Below, piece after piece: positions 8,332 through 17,801 of a stretch of DNA of 64,000 nucleotides. Origin of the DNA: a bacterium (GTDB taxonomy: Bacteria > Zixibacteria > MSB-5A5 > GN15 > FEB-12); the NCBI GenBank assembly GCA_016708025.1, contig JADJGQ010000005.1:124001-188000 (forward strand). The letters run 5' to 3'. Each line of letters starts with the position of its first letter. Positions within the stretch are counted from its first letter, which is position 1. The position numbers and the translations under genes were made by a program. Below the pieces are notes generated by a model. That model worked only from the letters and a program-made list of their open reading frames with translations. It had not been told where the DNA came from and did no database searches.

Positions 8332-8598
8332 TCAACTCTTGCCCTTCTTGCCGGCCGTTTCCATGATGGAGGATCTGGCCTGGGCAAGCTTCCTGATTCC
8401 CAGTTCATCTTCGCGCATCACGGTCATGATCTGACCGATCTCGCGGCCGATATGCCGGAGGCGAAGGGGATTTTCAAGCTGTTTCATCGATTTACGCATC
8501 CGGAGGTTGAACAATTCGTCCTCGAGATCGCGGCGTCGATGGGCCAGCTCATCGCGTGTCATTTCACGCAGGTCAGTGATCTTTACTTTGTCTGCCAT
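8332..8598 (-). CDS. rpmC: Ribosomal protein L29
   Basis: L29 lies at the mouth of the peptide exit tunnel next to L23, where chaperones and SRP dock. The 88-residue product is an all-helical protein with the signature DLREMTRDELAHRRRDLEDE and LENPLRLRHIGREIGQIMTV. It is about 20 residues longer than the shortest family members, the extra part being a basic C-terminal tail (METAGKKGKS). Confidence 0.96.
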   Translation of the reverse strand: MADKVKITDLREMTRDELAHRRRDLEDELFNLRMRKSMKQLENPLRLRHIGREIGQIMTVMREDELGIRKLAQARSSIMETAGKKGKS

Positions 8599-8601
8599 AG
8601 C

Positions 8602-9024
8602 TTATGCGCCTTCCGTTTCCGCACGGCCGACGAACTTGGTTCGCAGCGGCAGTTTGTTAGCGGCCAGCCGCATTGCCTCACGAGCCAAAGCTTCGGGCAC
8701 CCCTTCGATCTCGAAGAGCATGCGTCCCGGCTTGATGACGGCAACCCAGTATTCCGGCGCGCCTTTTCCTTTGCCCATACGGGTTTCCGCGGGCTTTTTG
8801 GTGACCGGCTTATCCGGAAACACTCGGATCCAGATCTTACCGCCACGTTTCAGGTGACGAGTCAGAGCGACACGGGCCGCCTCGATCTGCCGGTTGGTCA
8901 ACCAGCAGGGTTCGAGCGCCTTCAGGCCGAACTCGCCAAAATCGACCGCTGCACCCGAGTTAGCGAGTCCGGTCATCCGGCCGCGCTGGGCTTTGCGGAA
9001 CTTTGTTCTTTTGGGCATCAACAT
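8602..9024 (-). CDS. rplP: Ribosomal protein L16
   Basis: L16 organises the tRNA-binding region of the 50S subunit. The 140-residue product starts MLMPKRTKFRKAQRGRMTG, like most bacterial L16 proteins, which supports the first of two in-frame ATG codons. Core motifs are FGEFGLKALEPCWLTNRQIE, ARVALTRHLKRGGKIWIRVF and TRMGKGKGAPEYWVAVIKPG. Only three bases separate it from rpmC. Confidence 0.98.
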   Translation of the reverse strand: MLMPKRTKFRKAQRGRMTGLANSGAAVDFGEFGLKALEPCWLTNRQIEAARVALTRHLKRGGKIWIRVFPDKPVTKKPAETRMGKGKGAPEYWVAVIKPGRMLFEIEGVPEALAREAMRLAANKLPLRTKFVGRAETEGA

Positions 9025-9054
9025 AGGTTATTTCCTTGCACGCACCGTTGACTG

Positions 9055-9948
9055 CTACTTCTTCTCACCCTGGCTGCCACCGGTGTCACCACCGCGATTA
9101 TCACCACGGGGGGCATCGGGACGACGTCCGCGCGGCGGACGGTTATCGCCACCGCCTTCGGGGCGACGGACACGGCCACGCGGCGGGCGACGGTGCCCAC
9201 GATCGCCACCACCAGGTCCGCGGTCATCACGACCACGTCCGGGGCGACCACCACCTTGCGGCATCTGGGCCATCTTCTCGGCTTCCGCCTTGGCATCTTC
9301 GGTCTTCTGACGCATGCCGCCATCGAGTACCTCACCTCGGCAGATCCAGACTTTGACGCCGATCGTGCCATAGGTGGTATTCGCGGTGGAGGTAGCGTAA
9401 TCGATATCCGCGCGAAGGGTATGCAACGGCACACGGCCTTCCATATACTTTTCTGTACGAGCGATTTCAGCGCCACCGAGACGTCCACCGCACTGGATCT
9501 TGATCCCTTCGGCTCCCATCTTCATGGAGGAGCTGATGGATTTTTTCATGGCGCGACGGAAGGAGACGCGTCCCTCGAGCTGGCGGGCGATGGAATCGGC
9601 GACCAGTTTGGCGTCCAGTTCCGGCTTGCGGACCTCGACGATATTGAGGGCGATATCCTTGTGCGTGAGGAGCTGGAGTTCTTCTCTCAGCTTGTCGACC
9701 TCAGCGCCGCGGCGTCCGATGACGATACCGGGGCGAGCGGTCAGGATGTCGACCGTCACTTTCTTGGGTTGCCGCTGGATCAGCACGTTCGAGATGCCGG
9801 CATTATCCAAGCGCCGATTGATGTAGCGCTTGATCAGCATGTCCTCATGAACCAGGTCGGCGAAGAGCCGATCCGGGGCATACCACCTGGAATTCCAGGC
9901 TTTAATGATGCCAAGGCGCAAACCGATCGGATGGGTTTTCTGTCCCAA
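9055..9948 (-). CDS. rpsC: Ribosomal protein S3 with Gly/Arg-rich C-terminal tail
   Basis: S3 forms part of the mRNA entry channel and its helicase. Residues 1-215 are a standard S3: N-terminal domain (MGQKTHPIGLRLGIIKAWNS), KH domain with the GRRG loop (ARPGIVIGRRGAEVDKL) and the C-terminal domain (GRLGGAEIARTEKYMEGRVP, TTYGTIGVKVWICRGEVLDG). Residues 230-297 form an extra tail made mostly of glycine, arginine, proline and aspartate, with several RGG- and RGD-like groups, giving 297 residues against about 210-235 usually. The tail is in frame and uses ordinary codons, so I treat it as real. It may contact mRNA or rRNA at the ribosome surface; that is inference. Confidence 0.96.
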   Translation of the reverse strand: MGQKTHPIGLRLGIIKAWNSRWYAPDRLFADLVHEDMLIKRYINRRLDNAGISNVLIQRQPKKVTVDILTARPGIVIGRRGAEVDKLREELQLLTHKDIALNIVEVRKPELDAKLVADSIARQLEGRVSFRRAMKKSISSSMKMGAEGIKIQCGGRLGGAEIARTEKYMEGRVPLHTLRADIDYATSTANTTYGTIGVKVWICRGEVLDGGMRQKTEDAKAEAEKMAQMPQGGGRPGRGRDDRGPGGGDRGHRRPPRGRVRRPEGGGDNRPPRGRRPDAPRGDNRGGDTGGSQGEKK

Positions 9949-9982
9949 AGTATCTCCTTGTAACCTAACTCGCTAACGTCAT

Positions 9983-10723
9983 CTATTTGGTTTTCTTCGT
10001 CGCTGACTTCTTGGCGGTTTTTTTCACCGCGGCCTTTTTCGCCGGCGCTTTGGCAGATTTGCTGCGCGCTCCGGTTTTTGGCTTGGTCGTCGAAGTCGCA
10101 TCAGCGGCGTCGGTTTTCTTCGTTTTGCTGCCGGTTGTCACGGCAGCTCTGTGATCAGCGCGCTCTTCGAGTTCGATGATCAGGTGGCAATAGCGCTTGC
10201 GATAGCGGAAGACGCGACCCATTGACTGGAAGCGGATCCGCTTGGCGGTCGGGGCTTCGTCGACTCGCGCATTCTTGACGTACAGATCCTCGGGGCGAAT
10301 ATGCGCGGTACCGGAGACCGACATGCCGTTGGCGGCGGCGGCCTTCAGTGTCTTGGCGATATGACCCGCCGCAACACGCTTGGTATAGTTCAGCACATCC
10401 ATGGCCTTCTGGATCGGCATCCCTTTGATGACGTCGGCCACGAAGCGCATCTTGCGCGCCGGGATCGAAACGAACGACAACCGGGCGGTGATCCCTTTCG
10501 GGAGGCACTCGACCAGTTCACGGTCGACCATCTCTTCGGTGATATGAATGCGTTCGTACTTCAGTCCGTTGAACAGGTCGATCGTGTGACCGACAAATTC
10601 ACGGCGGACGGTCGCCGATTTGGCCGAGGTCTTGATCGGGCGCTTCTCGCCATCGGTATTCATCTGGCGAACAACAGCCAGGAGGCCGGATTTCGCTACT
10701 TCATTTTGACGTGGTAATGCCAT
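9983..10723 (-). CDS. rplV: Ribosomal protein L22 fused to an N-terminal S19-like segment
   Basis: L22 lines the peptide exit tunnel. The frame is open far upstream, but the ATG giving MALPRQNEVAKSGLLAVVRQ lies 11 bases after the rpsS stop and yields 246 residues, about twice the usual length. Residues 78-187 are L22: IPARKMRFVADVIKGMPIQK, then KNARVDEAPTAKRIRFQSMG and the beta-hairpin arginines. Residues 13-72 align without gaps to residues 14-73 of the S19 encoded next door (my hand count is 23 of 60 identical), including FVGHTI, the FNG that replaces HNG, and ITEEMV for VSENMV. The strongly conserved S19 GHKLGEFAPTR is lost. Residues 188-246 are a Lys/Ala/Thr tail resembling histone H1 tails. 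The gene reads as an in-frame chimera while a complete rpsS remains upstream. Confidence 0.93.
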   Translation of the reverse strand: MALPRQNEVAKSGLLAVVRQMNTDGEKRPIKTSAKSATVRREFVGHTIDLFNGLKYERIHITEEMVDRELVECLPKGITARLSFVSIPARKMRFVADVIKGMPIQKAMDVLNYTKRVAAGHIAKTLKAAAANGMSVSGTAHIRPEDLYVKNARVDEAPTAKRIRFQSMGRVFRYRKRYCHLIIELEERADHRAAVTTGSKTKKTDAADATSTTKPKTGARSKSAKAPAKKAAVKKTAKKSATKKTK

Positions 10724-10734
10724 GCTCGGAGGCC

Positions 10735-11025
10735 TTATCCTTTCACCGCCGTGGCCCGTTCCACAAGCTTGCCACCATGGCCGCGGAAGGTCCGGGTCGG
10801 GGCGAATTCGCCCAGCTTGTGACCAACCATGTTTTCGGACACATAGATCGGGATGAACTTGTTGCCGTTGTGCACGGCGAACGTGTGCCCGATGAAATCG
10901 GGCGTGATGGTCGACCGGCGCGACCAAGTCTTAATGACCTTTTTGTCGCCGGACTTGTTCATCGACTCCACTTTCGACATCAACGGTTCGTCCACATACG
11001 GACCTTTTTTCAAGGAACGGGGCAT
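10735..11025 (-). CDS. rpsS: Ribosomal protein S19
   Basis: S19 pairs with S13 in the 30S head. The 96-residue product is full length and conserved: MPRSLKKGPYVDEPLMSKVE, IKTWSRRSTITPDFIGHTFA, VHNGNKFIPIYVSENMVGHK, then LGEFAPTRTFRGHGGK. It is the likely parent of the S19-like segment at the start of the following gene. It lies 18 bases after rplB, the normal order. Confidence 0.98.
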   Translation of the reverse strand: MPRSLKKGPYVDEPLMSKVESMNKSGDKKVIKTWSRRSTITPDFIGHTFAVHNGNKFIPIYVSENMVGHKLGEFAPTRTFRGHGGKLVERATAVKG

Positions 11026-11043
11026 AATCTATCTACTCCAGAC

Positions 11044-11877
11044 TCAGACTTTCTTCTTGCGACGATCTTCGATCAGGTGCGAAAGCGATTTTTTCTTCTT
11101 TCGCGTCTTGTAACCCTTGGTTGGTTTACCCCACGGCGTGGTAGGGTGACGACCTCCCGACGTACGGCCCTCTCCACCACCCATCGGGTGATCGATCGGG
11201 TTCATGGCGACGCCACGGACGGACGGGCGACGGCCGCGCCAGCGCGAGGCACCGGCTTTGCCAAGGACCAGGTTCTTATGATCGATGTTCGAGAGCTGGC
11301 CGATCGTGCCGTAGCACTCGGCCGGCACCGTGCGGACTTCGCCGGACGGCATCTTCAAAATAACTTTGCTGCCTTCTTTGGCGACCACCTGGACGAACGA
11401 TCCGGCGGAGCGGGCCATCTGGCCGCCTTTGCCCGGACGCATTTCGATATTGTGGGCGTTGGTGCCGAGTGGCATACGGCTCAGCGGCATCGCATTGCCG
11501 GTGCGGATATCGGCCTGTTCGCCGCTGACCAAAGTGTCACCGACATTGACTTCGAGCGGCGCCAGAATATAGCGCTTCTCGCCATCGGCATAGTGCAGCA
11601 GGGCGATGCGGGCAGAACGATTCGGATCGTATTCGATCGAGGCAACGCGAGCGGGAATGTCACGCTTGTTGCGCTTGAAGTCGATAATACGATAGAAACG
11701 CTTGTGGCCGCCGCCGCGCTGGAATGCAGTCACACGTCCCTTGTTATTGCGGCCACCGCTCTTGCGCAACGGCTCGAGCAGACCTTTTTCGGGGACGGTC
11801 GACGTGATCTCTTCGAAAGTCGGAACCGTACGGAACCGGGTCGAAGGTGTGATCGGACGAAAACGTTTAATTCCCAT
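11044..11877 (-). CDS. rplB: Ribosomal protein L2
   Basis: L2 is needed for subunit association and peptidyl transferase activity. The 277-residue product includes the family blocks KGLLEPLRKSGGRNNKGRVT, HKRFYRIIDFKRNKRDIPAR, and the C-terminal signature RPSVRGVAMNPIDHPMGGGE. That last segment holds the conserved histidine near the catalytic centre. It ends in a basic KKKKSLSHLIEDRRKKKV tail. Length is typical. Confidence 0.98.
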   Translation of the reverse strand: MGIKRFRPITPSTRFRTVPTFEEITSTVPEKGLLEPLRKSGGRNNKGRVTAFQRGGGHKRFYRIIDFKRNKRDIPARVASIEYDPNRSARIALLHYADGEKRYILAPLEVNVGDTLVSGEQADIRTGNAMPLSRMPLGTNAHNIEMRPGKGGQMARSAGSFVQVVAKEGSKVILKMPSGEVRTVPAECYGTIGQLSNIDHKNLVLGKAGASRWRGRRPSVRGVAMNPIDHPMGGGEGRTSGGRHPTTPWGKPTKGYKTRKKKKSLSHLIEDRRKKKV

Positions 11878-11891
11878 AACTACTGCACCAC

Positions 11892-12185
11892 TCAGACATT
11901 ATCAAACAACGCAATGGTTTGATCTTTTTTGAGGCGAACGATCGCCTTCTTCCAGGTTGACGACTTACCTTCATACCGACCGAGACGCTTGGTCTTGCCC
12001 GGCATGATCAGGGTGCGGACTTCCAGCACCTTGACATTGAAGGCCTTCTCCACAGCATCCTTGATGGTATGCTTGGTGGCCTTTTTATCCACGACGAACA
12101 CGTACTCGCCCGAGATCTCTTTGAGACGGGTGGTCCGTTCCGTGGTGATATGCTCTTTGATGATGTGACGCGGATCGTAACTCAT
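11892..12185 (-). CDS. rplW: Ribosomal protein L23
   Basis: L23 sits at the tunnel exit and is the docking site for trigger factor and SRP. The 97-residue product has HIIKEHITTERTTRLKEISG near the N-terminus and the family core KHTIKDAVEKAFNVKVLEVR, then RTLIMPGKTKRLGRYEGKSS. Its ATG overlaps the rplD stop in an ATGA tetranucleotide, suggesting coupled translation. Confidence 0.97.
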   Translation of the reverse strand: MSYDPRHIIKEHITTERTTRLKEISGEYVFVVDKKATKHTIKDAVEKAFNVKVLEVRTLIMPGKTKRLGRYEGKSSTWKKAIVRLKKDQTIALFDNV

Positions 12186-12805
12186 GCGAACACCTCGTGC
12201 ACTTTCTCCAGACCGGCCTTGGTCATGATGATCAGGTCGGCATGCAGCAACTCGTAGCCGTTGGCCAGTGCGGCACGACGGTAGGTCACTTTCGGGATGT
12301 TGCGCAGCGACAACGTGGCGTTCTGATTGATCCCCTCATCGAGGATGATGCACTTCTTACCGGCCACCTGCAGCTTGCCGAGAATACCGGCCATCGCCTT
12401 GGTCTTGATCGCGGACAATTCGAGCTTGTCCAGGACCATGATCTTTTCCGCTTTGGCTTTCGCCGAGAAAACGGACTGGATGGCGACGCGCTTCATCTTG
12501 CGGGGAAACTCGTAGCCATAGCTGCGCGGATGCGGACCGAACACAGTACCACCCCCACGCCACAGAGGCGAGCGGATCGTACCGGCGCGAGCGCGACCAG
12601 TTCCCTTTTGCTTCCACGGCTTTTTGCCGCCGCCGGAGACCTCTTTACGAGTTTTCGTATCGTGAGTCCCCTGGCGCTGACGCGCGAGGTAATTCGTGAT
12701 GTACTGGTGGACGACTCCTTCGTTCGGCTCGACGCCAAAAACGGCTTCGCTGAGCTCGACGGAACCGACCGCCACACCTTCTTGATTGTAGACTTTAACG
12801 TTCAT
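12182..12805 (-). CDS. rplD: Ribosomal protein L4
   Basis: L4 reaches into the exit tunnel with an extended loop and in many bacteria represses the S10 operon. I use the ATG that gives MNVKVYNQEGVAVGSVELSE, preceded by GGATG six bases upstream; another ATG lies three codons earlier. The 207-residue product has the tunnel loop KKPWKQKGTGRARAGTIRSP and LWRGGGTVFGPHPRSYGYEF, and the C-terminal globular domain. Confidence 0.95.
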   Translation of the reverse strand: MNVKVYNQEGVAVGSVELSEAVFGVEPNEGVVHQYITNYLARQRQGTHDTKTRKEVSGGGKKPWKQKGTGRARAGTIRSPLWRGGGTVFGPHPRSYGYEFPRKMKRVAIQSVFSAKAKAEKIMVLDKLELSAIKTKAMAGILGKLQVAGKKCIILDEGINQNATLSLRNIPKVTYRRAALANGYELLHADLIIMTKAGLEKVHEVFA

Positions 12806-12817
12806 TGCCTGCATCCA

Positions 12818-13444
12818 CTACTTTTTGCCCCGGTTCGACAACCGGATTGTCACCAGTGAACCACGGAACCCCGGGACGGCGCCACGCACCAACATGAGGT
12901 TCTGGTCGCTGATGATCTTGACGATCGGCAGGTTGAGAGTGGTCACTCGGTCTTTACCCATCTTACCGGCCATGCGCATTCCCTTGAAAACGCGTGACGG
13001 ATAGGAAGAGGAACCGACTGAACCCGGCGCGCGCAGACGATCGGACTGACCGTGCGTGACCGGACCACCAGCAAAATGATGCCGTTTCATTGCGCCGGCA
13101 AATCCCAATCCGCGGGAGATACCGGTAACATCCACTTTTTCGCCCTCTTTGAAGATGTCGACATTAACGACTGCGCCCGGCTCGAGCTCCGTACCATCCA
13201 AACGAATGGTGCGCAGCCAACGGGTCGGCGAGACGTTTGCCTTGGCGAAAATGCCGGCGAGCGGCTTGTTGATCAATTTGGCACGACGGGCCTCGAAGCC
13301 AACCTGATACGCGATCGTTCCCTTGGCGGATGATTTCGCAACCACCGAACAGGGACCGGCCTCGATCACGGTAACCGGGACCATCTCCCCCGTCTCTTTG
13401 AAGATACGGGTCATGCCAATTTTCTTTCCAAGAATCTCTTTCAT
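12818..13444 (-). CDS. rplC: Ribosomal protein L3
   Basis: L3 is one of the first proteins to bind 23S rRNA, and its extension reaches the peptidyl transferase centre. The family start is the ATG giving MKEILGKKIGMTRIFKETGE, although the frame continues upstream. The 208-residue product has the conserved GFAGAMKRHHFAGGPVTHGQ, where the glutamine is the usual methylation site, and YPSRVFKGMRMAGKMGKDRV. It follows rpsJ by 13 bases. Confidence 0.97.
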   Translation of the reverse strand: MKEILGKKIGMTRIFKETGEMVPVTVIEAGPCSVVAKSSAKGTIAYQVGFEARRAKLINKPLAGIFAKANVSPTRWLRTIRLDGTELEPGAVVNVDIFKEGEKVDVTGISRGLGFAGAMKRHHFAGGPVTHGQSDRLRAPGSVGSSSYPSRVFKGMRMAGKMGKDRVTTLNLPIVKIISDQNLMLVRGAVPGFRGSLVTIRLSNRGKK

Positions 13445-13457
13445 GACGGCAACCTTC

Positions 13458-13766
13458 TCAGGTCTTGATCTCCACATCGACACCGGCCGGGAGGTCGAGC
13501 TTCATCAGCGCGTCCACCGTCTGCGGAGTCGAATCGTAAATGTCTATGAGTCGCTTATGGACTCGGGTCTCAAACTGCTCGCGCGACTTTTTGTCGACGT
13601 GAGGCGACCGAAGCACCGTGTAAACAGTGCGCTTGGTCGGAAGCGGGACTGGGCCAACGATCTTGGCGCCGGTCCGGAGCACGGTCCGCGCGATCTCCTT
13701 GGTGGAGCGATCGAGCGAATAGTGATCGTACGCTTTGAGGCGAATCCTGATTTTCTGCATTTCCAT
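13458..13766 (-). CDS. rpsJ: Ribosomal protein S10 (NusE)
   Basis: S10 is a 30S head protein that also links RNA polymerase to the ribosome through NusG. The 102-residue product has MQKIRIRLKAYDHYSLDRST and the highly conserved VGPVPLPTKRTVYTVLRSPH loop, then DKKSREQFETRVHKRLIDIY. Two ATG codons two residues apart are possible starts; I use the first. It begins the S10 gene block directly downstream of tuf1. Confidence 0.96.
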   Translation of the reverse strand: MEMQKIRIRLKAYDHYSLDRSTKEIARTVLRTGAKIVGPVPLPTKRTVYTVLRSPHVDKKSREQFETRVHKRLIDIYDSTPQTVDALMKLDLPAGVDVEIKT

Positions 13767-13789
13767 AGTTCTCTCGCAGTAGTTCTGCT

Positions 13790-14993
<1,204 letters not shown>

Positions 14994-15015
14994 CAGGAAC
15001 GCTCCTCTTGCATTT

Positions 15016-17097
15016 CTATAAGGCCACTTTTTCCAACATTTTCTTAGACACTTCCTGGGGGACCGGCGAGTACTTGCTGAACTGCATAGTAAAGACCGCG
15101 CGTCCCTGGGTGATGTTGCGGAGCTGGTTGGCATACCCGAACATCTCAGACAGCGGAACGTGCGACGCAATCACCTGCAGGTCACCGCGAGCGACCATGC
15201 CGCCGATCTTGCCGCGTCGGGAATTGAGGTCGCCGACCACCGAGCCCATGTAGGTTTCGGGGACCACCACCTCAACATCCATGATGGGTTCCAGAATGAT
15301 CGCGCCGGCTTTTTTGGCGCCATCCTGGAAGGCCATCGATCCGGCGATCTTAAACGCCATTTCGGAAGAGTCAACTTCGTGATACGAGCCGTCATACACT
15401 TCGCAGTGAATGCCGGTGAGCGGATAGCCGGCGAGGACACCATTGGTCATCGCTTCCTTCACGCCCTTTTCGATTGCCGGGATATATTCGCGCGGGATCT
15501 TGCCGCCGATCACCTTATTCTCAAAATGGAACTCGGTGCCATCGGTGGTCGGACGCATCCGCATATAGACATGACCAAACTGACCCTTACCACCGGACTG
15601 GCGAACGAACTTCCCTTCGCACTCAACGGCCCGGGTAATGGTCTCTTTGTAGGCGACAGTCGGACGGCCAACCGAAGCGCCAACACCAAATTCGCGCATC
15701 AGGCGATCCACCAGGATCTCGAGATGCAATTCCCCCATCCCGCTGATGATCGTCTGGCCGGTCTCGTCATCCTGACGAACGCGGAATGTCGGATCTTCTT
15801 CGGCCAGCTTGACCAAACCATCGGTCAGCTTATCCTGGTCGGCTTTGGATTTCGGCTCGATCGAGACCGCTACCACCGGCTCAGGGAAGGACATTTTTTC
15901 AAGGACGATCGGGTGCTTGACATCGCAGAGCGTGTCACCCGTGGTCGTCTTACGTAGGCCGATGGCAGCGACGATATCGCCGGCATATGCGACCTGAATA
16001 TCTTCGCGCTTGTTGGCGTGCATGCGGAGCAGACGCGCAATGCGCTCTTTGACATCGCTGTTCGGATTGTACAGATACGAGCCTGCCTCGACCTTACCGG
16101 AGTAAACACGGATGTAGGTCAGGCGGCCGACATACGGGTCGGTCTGTACTTTGAAGGCGAGCGCGGCGGTCGGCTCGTCCATCGACGATTTGCGCTCCAT
16201 CAACTTCTCGGTGTCATCGATACGGTGACCCTTGACCGGGAACTTGTCTAGCGGGGACGGCAGGAAGTCGACGATACCGTCGAGCAGTTTCTGGATCCCT
16301 TTGTTTTTGAAGGAAGAACCGCAGAGGACCGGAACCATTTTGCCGGCGATGCAGGCCTTGCGGACCGCAATCATGACATCTTTCGGGTCGATCGGCTCAT
16401 CGTGCAGGAACTGCTCCAGCAGATGATCATCGAAATCCGCGACCGCTTCGAGCATCTTTTCGCGATACTCGTTGGTCATACCGATAAGGTCTTCCGGAAT
16501 ATCTACATCTTCAAACGTCATTCCCTGAGAGTCCTCATGGAAGACGCGGAATTTCATAGTAAGCAGGTCGATAACGCCGGCAAACATCTCCCCTTCGCCA
16601 CCCGGAACGGCGATCGCCACGCAATTGGACGACAGGCGCTCATTCATTTCCTGGAGGGTGTGGGCGAAATTGGCGCCGACGCGATCCATCTTATTGATGT
16701 ACGCGAGGCGAGGGACATTGTATTTGTCGGCCTGGCGCCAGACGGTTTCCGACTGCGGCTCCACGCCGCCGACTGCGCAAAACAGCGCAACCGCGCCGTC
16801 CAGGACGCGCAGGGAGCGCTCTACTTCGACCGTAAAATCAACGTGACCGGGAGTATCAATGATATTGATAATGTGTCCGTCCCAGAGGCAGGTCGTCGCA
16901 GCCGAGGTAATGGTAATACCGCGCTCTTTCTCCTGTTCCATCCAGTCCATCGTCGCGGCGCCCTCATGGACTTCCCCGATACGGTGCGACTTACCTGTGT
17001 AGAACAGGATACGCTCGGTTGTGGTGGTTTTACCGGCATCAATGTGGGCCATGATCCCGATATTTCTCACCTTTTTCAGATCTGCATCAACGGGCAT
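15016..17097 (-). CDS. fusA: Elongation factor G
   Basis: EF-G catalyses GTP-dependent translocation of tRNA and mRNA. The 693-residue product has the G1 loop AHIDAGKTTTTERI, G2 in EQEKERGITITSAATT, G3 DTPGHVDF, G4 NKMD and the later domains II-V, including FGHVYMRMRP (domain IV) and GYPLTGIHCEVYDGSYHEVD. It ends EVSKKMLEKVAL. Length is typical. It lies between rpsG and tuf1. The 209-base gap upstream is unusually long for this operon and holds a weak hairpin. Confidence 0.98.
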   Translation of the reverse strand: MPVDADLKKVRNIGIMAHIDAGKTTTTERILFYTGKSHRIGEVHEGAATMDWMEQEKERGITITSAATTCLWDGHIINIIDTPGHVDFTVEVERSLRVLDGAVALFCAVGGVEPQSETVWRQADKYNVPRLAYINKMDRVGANFAHTLQEMNERLSSNCVAIAVPGGEGEMFAGVIDLLTMKFRVFHEDSQGMTFEDVDIPEDLIGMTNEYREKMLEAVADFDDHLLEQFLHDEPIDPKDVMIAVRKACIAGKMVPVLCGSSFKNKGIQKLLDGIVDFLPSPLDKFPVKGHRIDDTEKLMERKSSMDEPTAALAFKVQTDPYVGRLTYIRVYSGKVEAGSYLYNPNSDVKERIARLLRMHANKREDIQVAYAGDIVAAIGLRKTTTGDTLCDVKHPIVLEKMSFPEPVVAVSIEPKSKADQDKLTDGLVKLAEEDPTFRVRQDDETGQTIISGMGELHLEILVDRLMREFGVGASVGRPTVAYKETITRAVECEGKFVRQSGGKGQFGHVYMRMRPTTDGTEFHFENKVIGGKIPREYIPAIEKGVKEAMTNGVLAGYPLTGIHCEVYDGSYHEVDSSEMAFKIAGSMAFQDGAKKAGAIILEPIMDVEVVVPETYMGSVVGDLNSRRGKIGGMVARGDLQVIASHVPLSEMFGYANQLRNITQGRAVFTMQFSKYSPVPQEVSKKMLEKVAL

Positions 17098-17273
17098 AAA
17101 AAATCCCTGTCTAACTCCTATACAAAACCTTCAGTGCTTATCATCACAGAAGCGACACAAAGGTTTTCGTCCGGTCAGCAGGGGACGGATGGACCTGAGA
17201 GTCAGCTTCTCATCATATCCGCGTAAGTAAGGCGCGCAAAGTCACCCTCGTATGGTTTACGATGTAAACTGCA

Positions 17274-17292
17274 GAGAGAGAAAACCTCTCTC
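17274..17292 (-). other. Small hairpin between rpsG and fusA
   Basis: A seven-base perfect inverted repeat (GAGAGAG/CTCTCTC with a five-base loop) lies about 15 bases after the rpsG stop. No uridine run follows it on the minus strand, so it is not a standard terminator. It may be a processing or mRNA-stability element, or chance in a purine-rich stretch. The rest of the 17098-17306 gap shows nothing I can name beyond the fusA ribosome-binding region. Confidence 0.25.
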
Positions 17293-17306
17293 TTTAGAGA
17301 GCAATT

Positions 17307-17780
17307 CTACCATTTGAAGTGGGCGAAGGCCTTATTAGCCTCGGCCATCTTGTGAGTATCCTCCTTCTTCTTAATGGATGCGCCTTCATTATTGGCGGCG
17401 GAGAGGAACTCTGCCGCAAGTTTTTCAGCCATAGATTTTTCACCGCGGCTCTTCGAGTAGGAAATGATCCATCGAATAGCGAGGGCGGTCCGTCGATCGG
17501 GGCGGACTTCAGTCGGCACCTGGTAGGTGGCGCCGCCAACGCGGCGGGACTTCACTTCCAGTACCGGCTTGACATTGTTCAACGCCTTGCGGAAGAGGTC
17601 GATCCCGGCCTGGCCGGACTTCTTCTCGACCAGGTCGATGGCACCATACATGATGCGCTCGGCGGTCGAACGTTTCCCCTGCTTCATGAGGCAGGCGATA
17701 AATTCAGCGACCGCTCGGTCGTTGTATTTGAAATCCGACTCGATCGGTCGGCGATGTCCCAGAGAGATTTGACGAGGCAT
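17307..17780 (-). CDS. rpsG: Ribosomal protein S7
   Basis: S7 nucleates assembly of the 30S head and regulates the str operon in enteric bacteria. The 157-residue product contains KYNDRAVAEFIACLMKQGKR, KPVLEVKSRRVGGATYQVPT and EVRPDRRTALAIRWIISYSK, all family hallmarks. It ends NKAFAHFKW. Length is normal. It follows rpsL by 21 bases. Confidence 0.98.
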   Translation of the reverse strand: MPRQISLGHRRPIESDFKYNDRAVAEFIACLMKQGKRSTAERIMYGAIDLVEKKSGQAGIDLFRKALNNVKPVLEVKSRRVGGATYQVPTEVRPDRRTALAIRWIISYSKSRGEKSMAEKLAAEFLSAANNEGASIKKKEDTHKMAEANKAFAHFKW

Positions 17781-17801
17781 ATTACTAGTCCGTTACCCGA
17801 A

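Noticed and set aside
10724..10927. Extension of the rplV frame upstream across rpsS
   Set aside because: It would overlap all of the 3' part of rpsS out of frame; the ATG at 10723 with AAGG upstream is adequate. The S19-like segment is inside the shorter protein and is not produced by this overlap, since it is in a different place and frame.
10711..11922. Plus-strand open frame of 403 codons opposite rplB and rpsS
   Set aside because: Antisense to two certain ribosomal protein genes, with no recognisable domain; a shadow frame.
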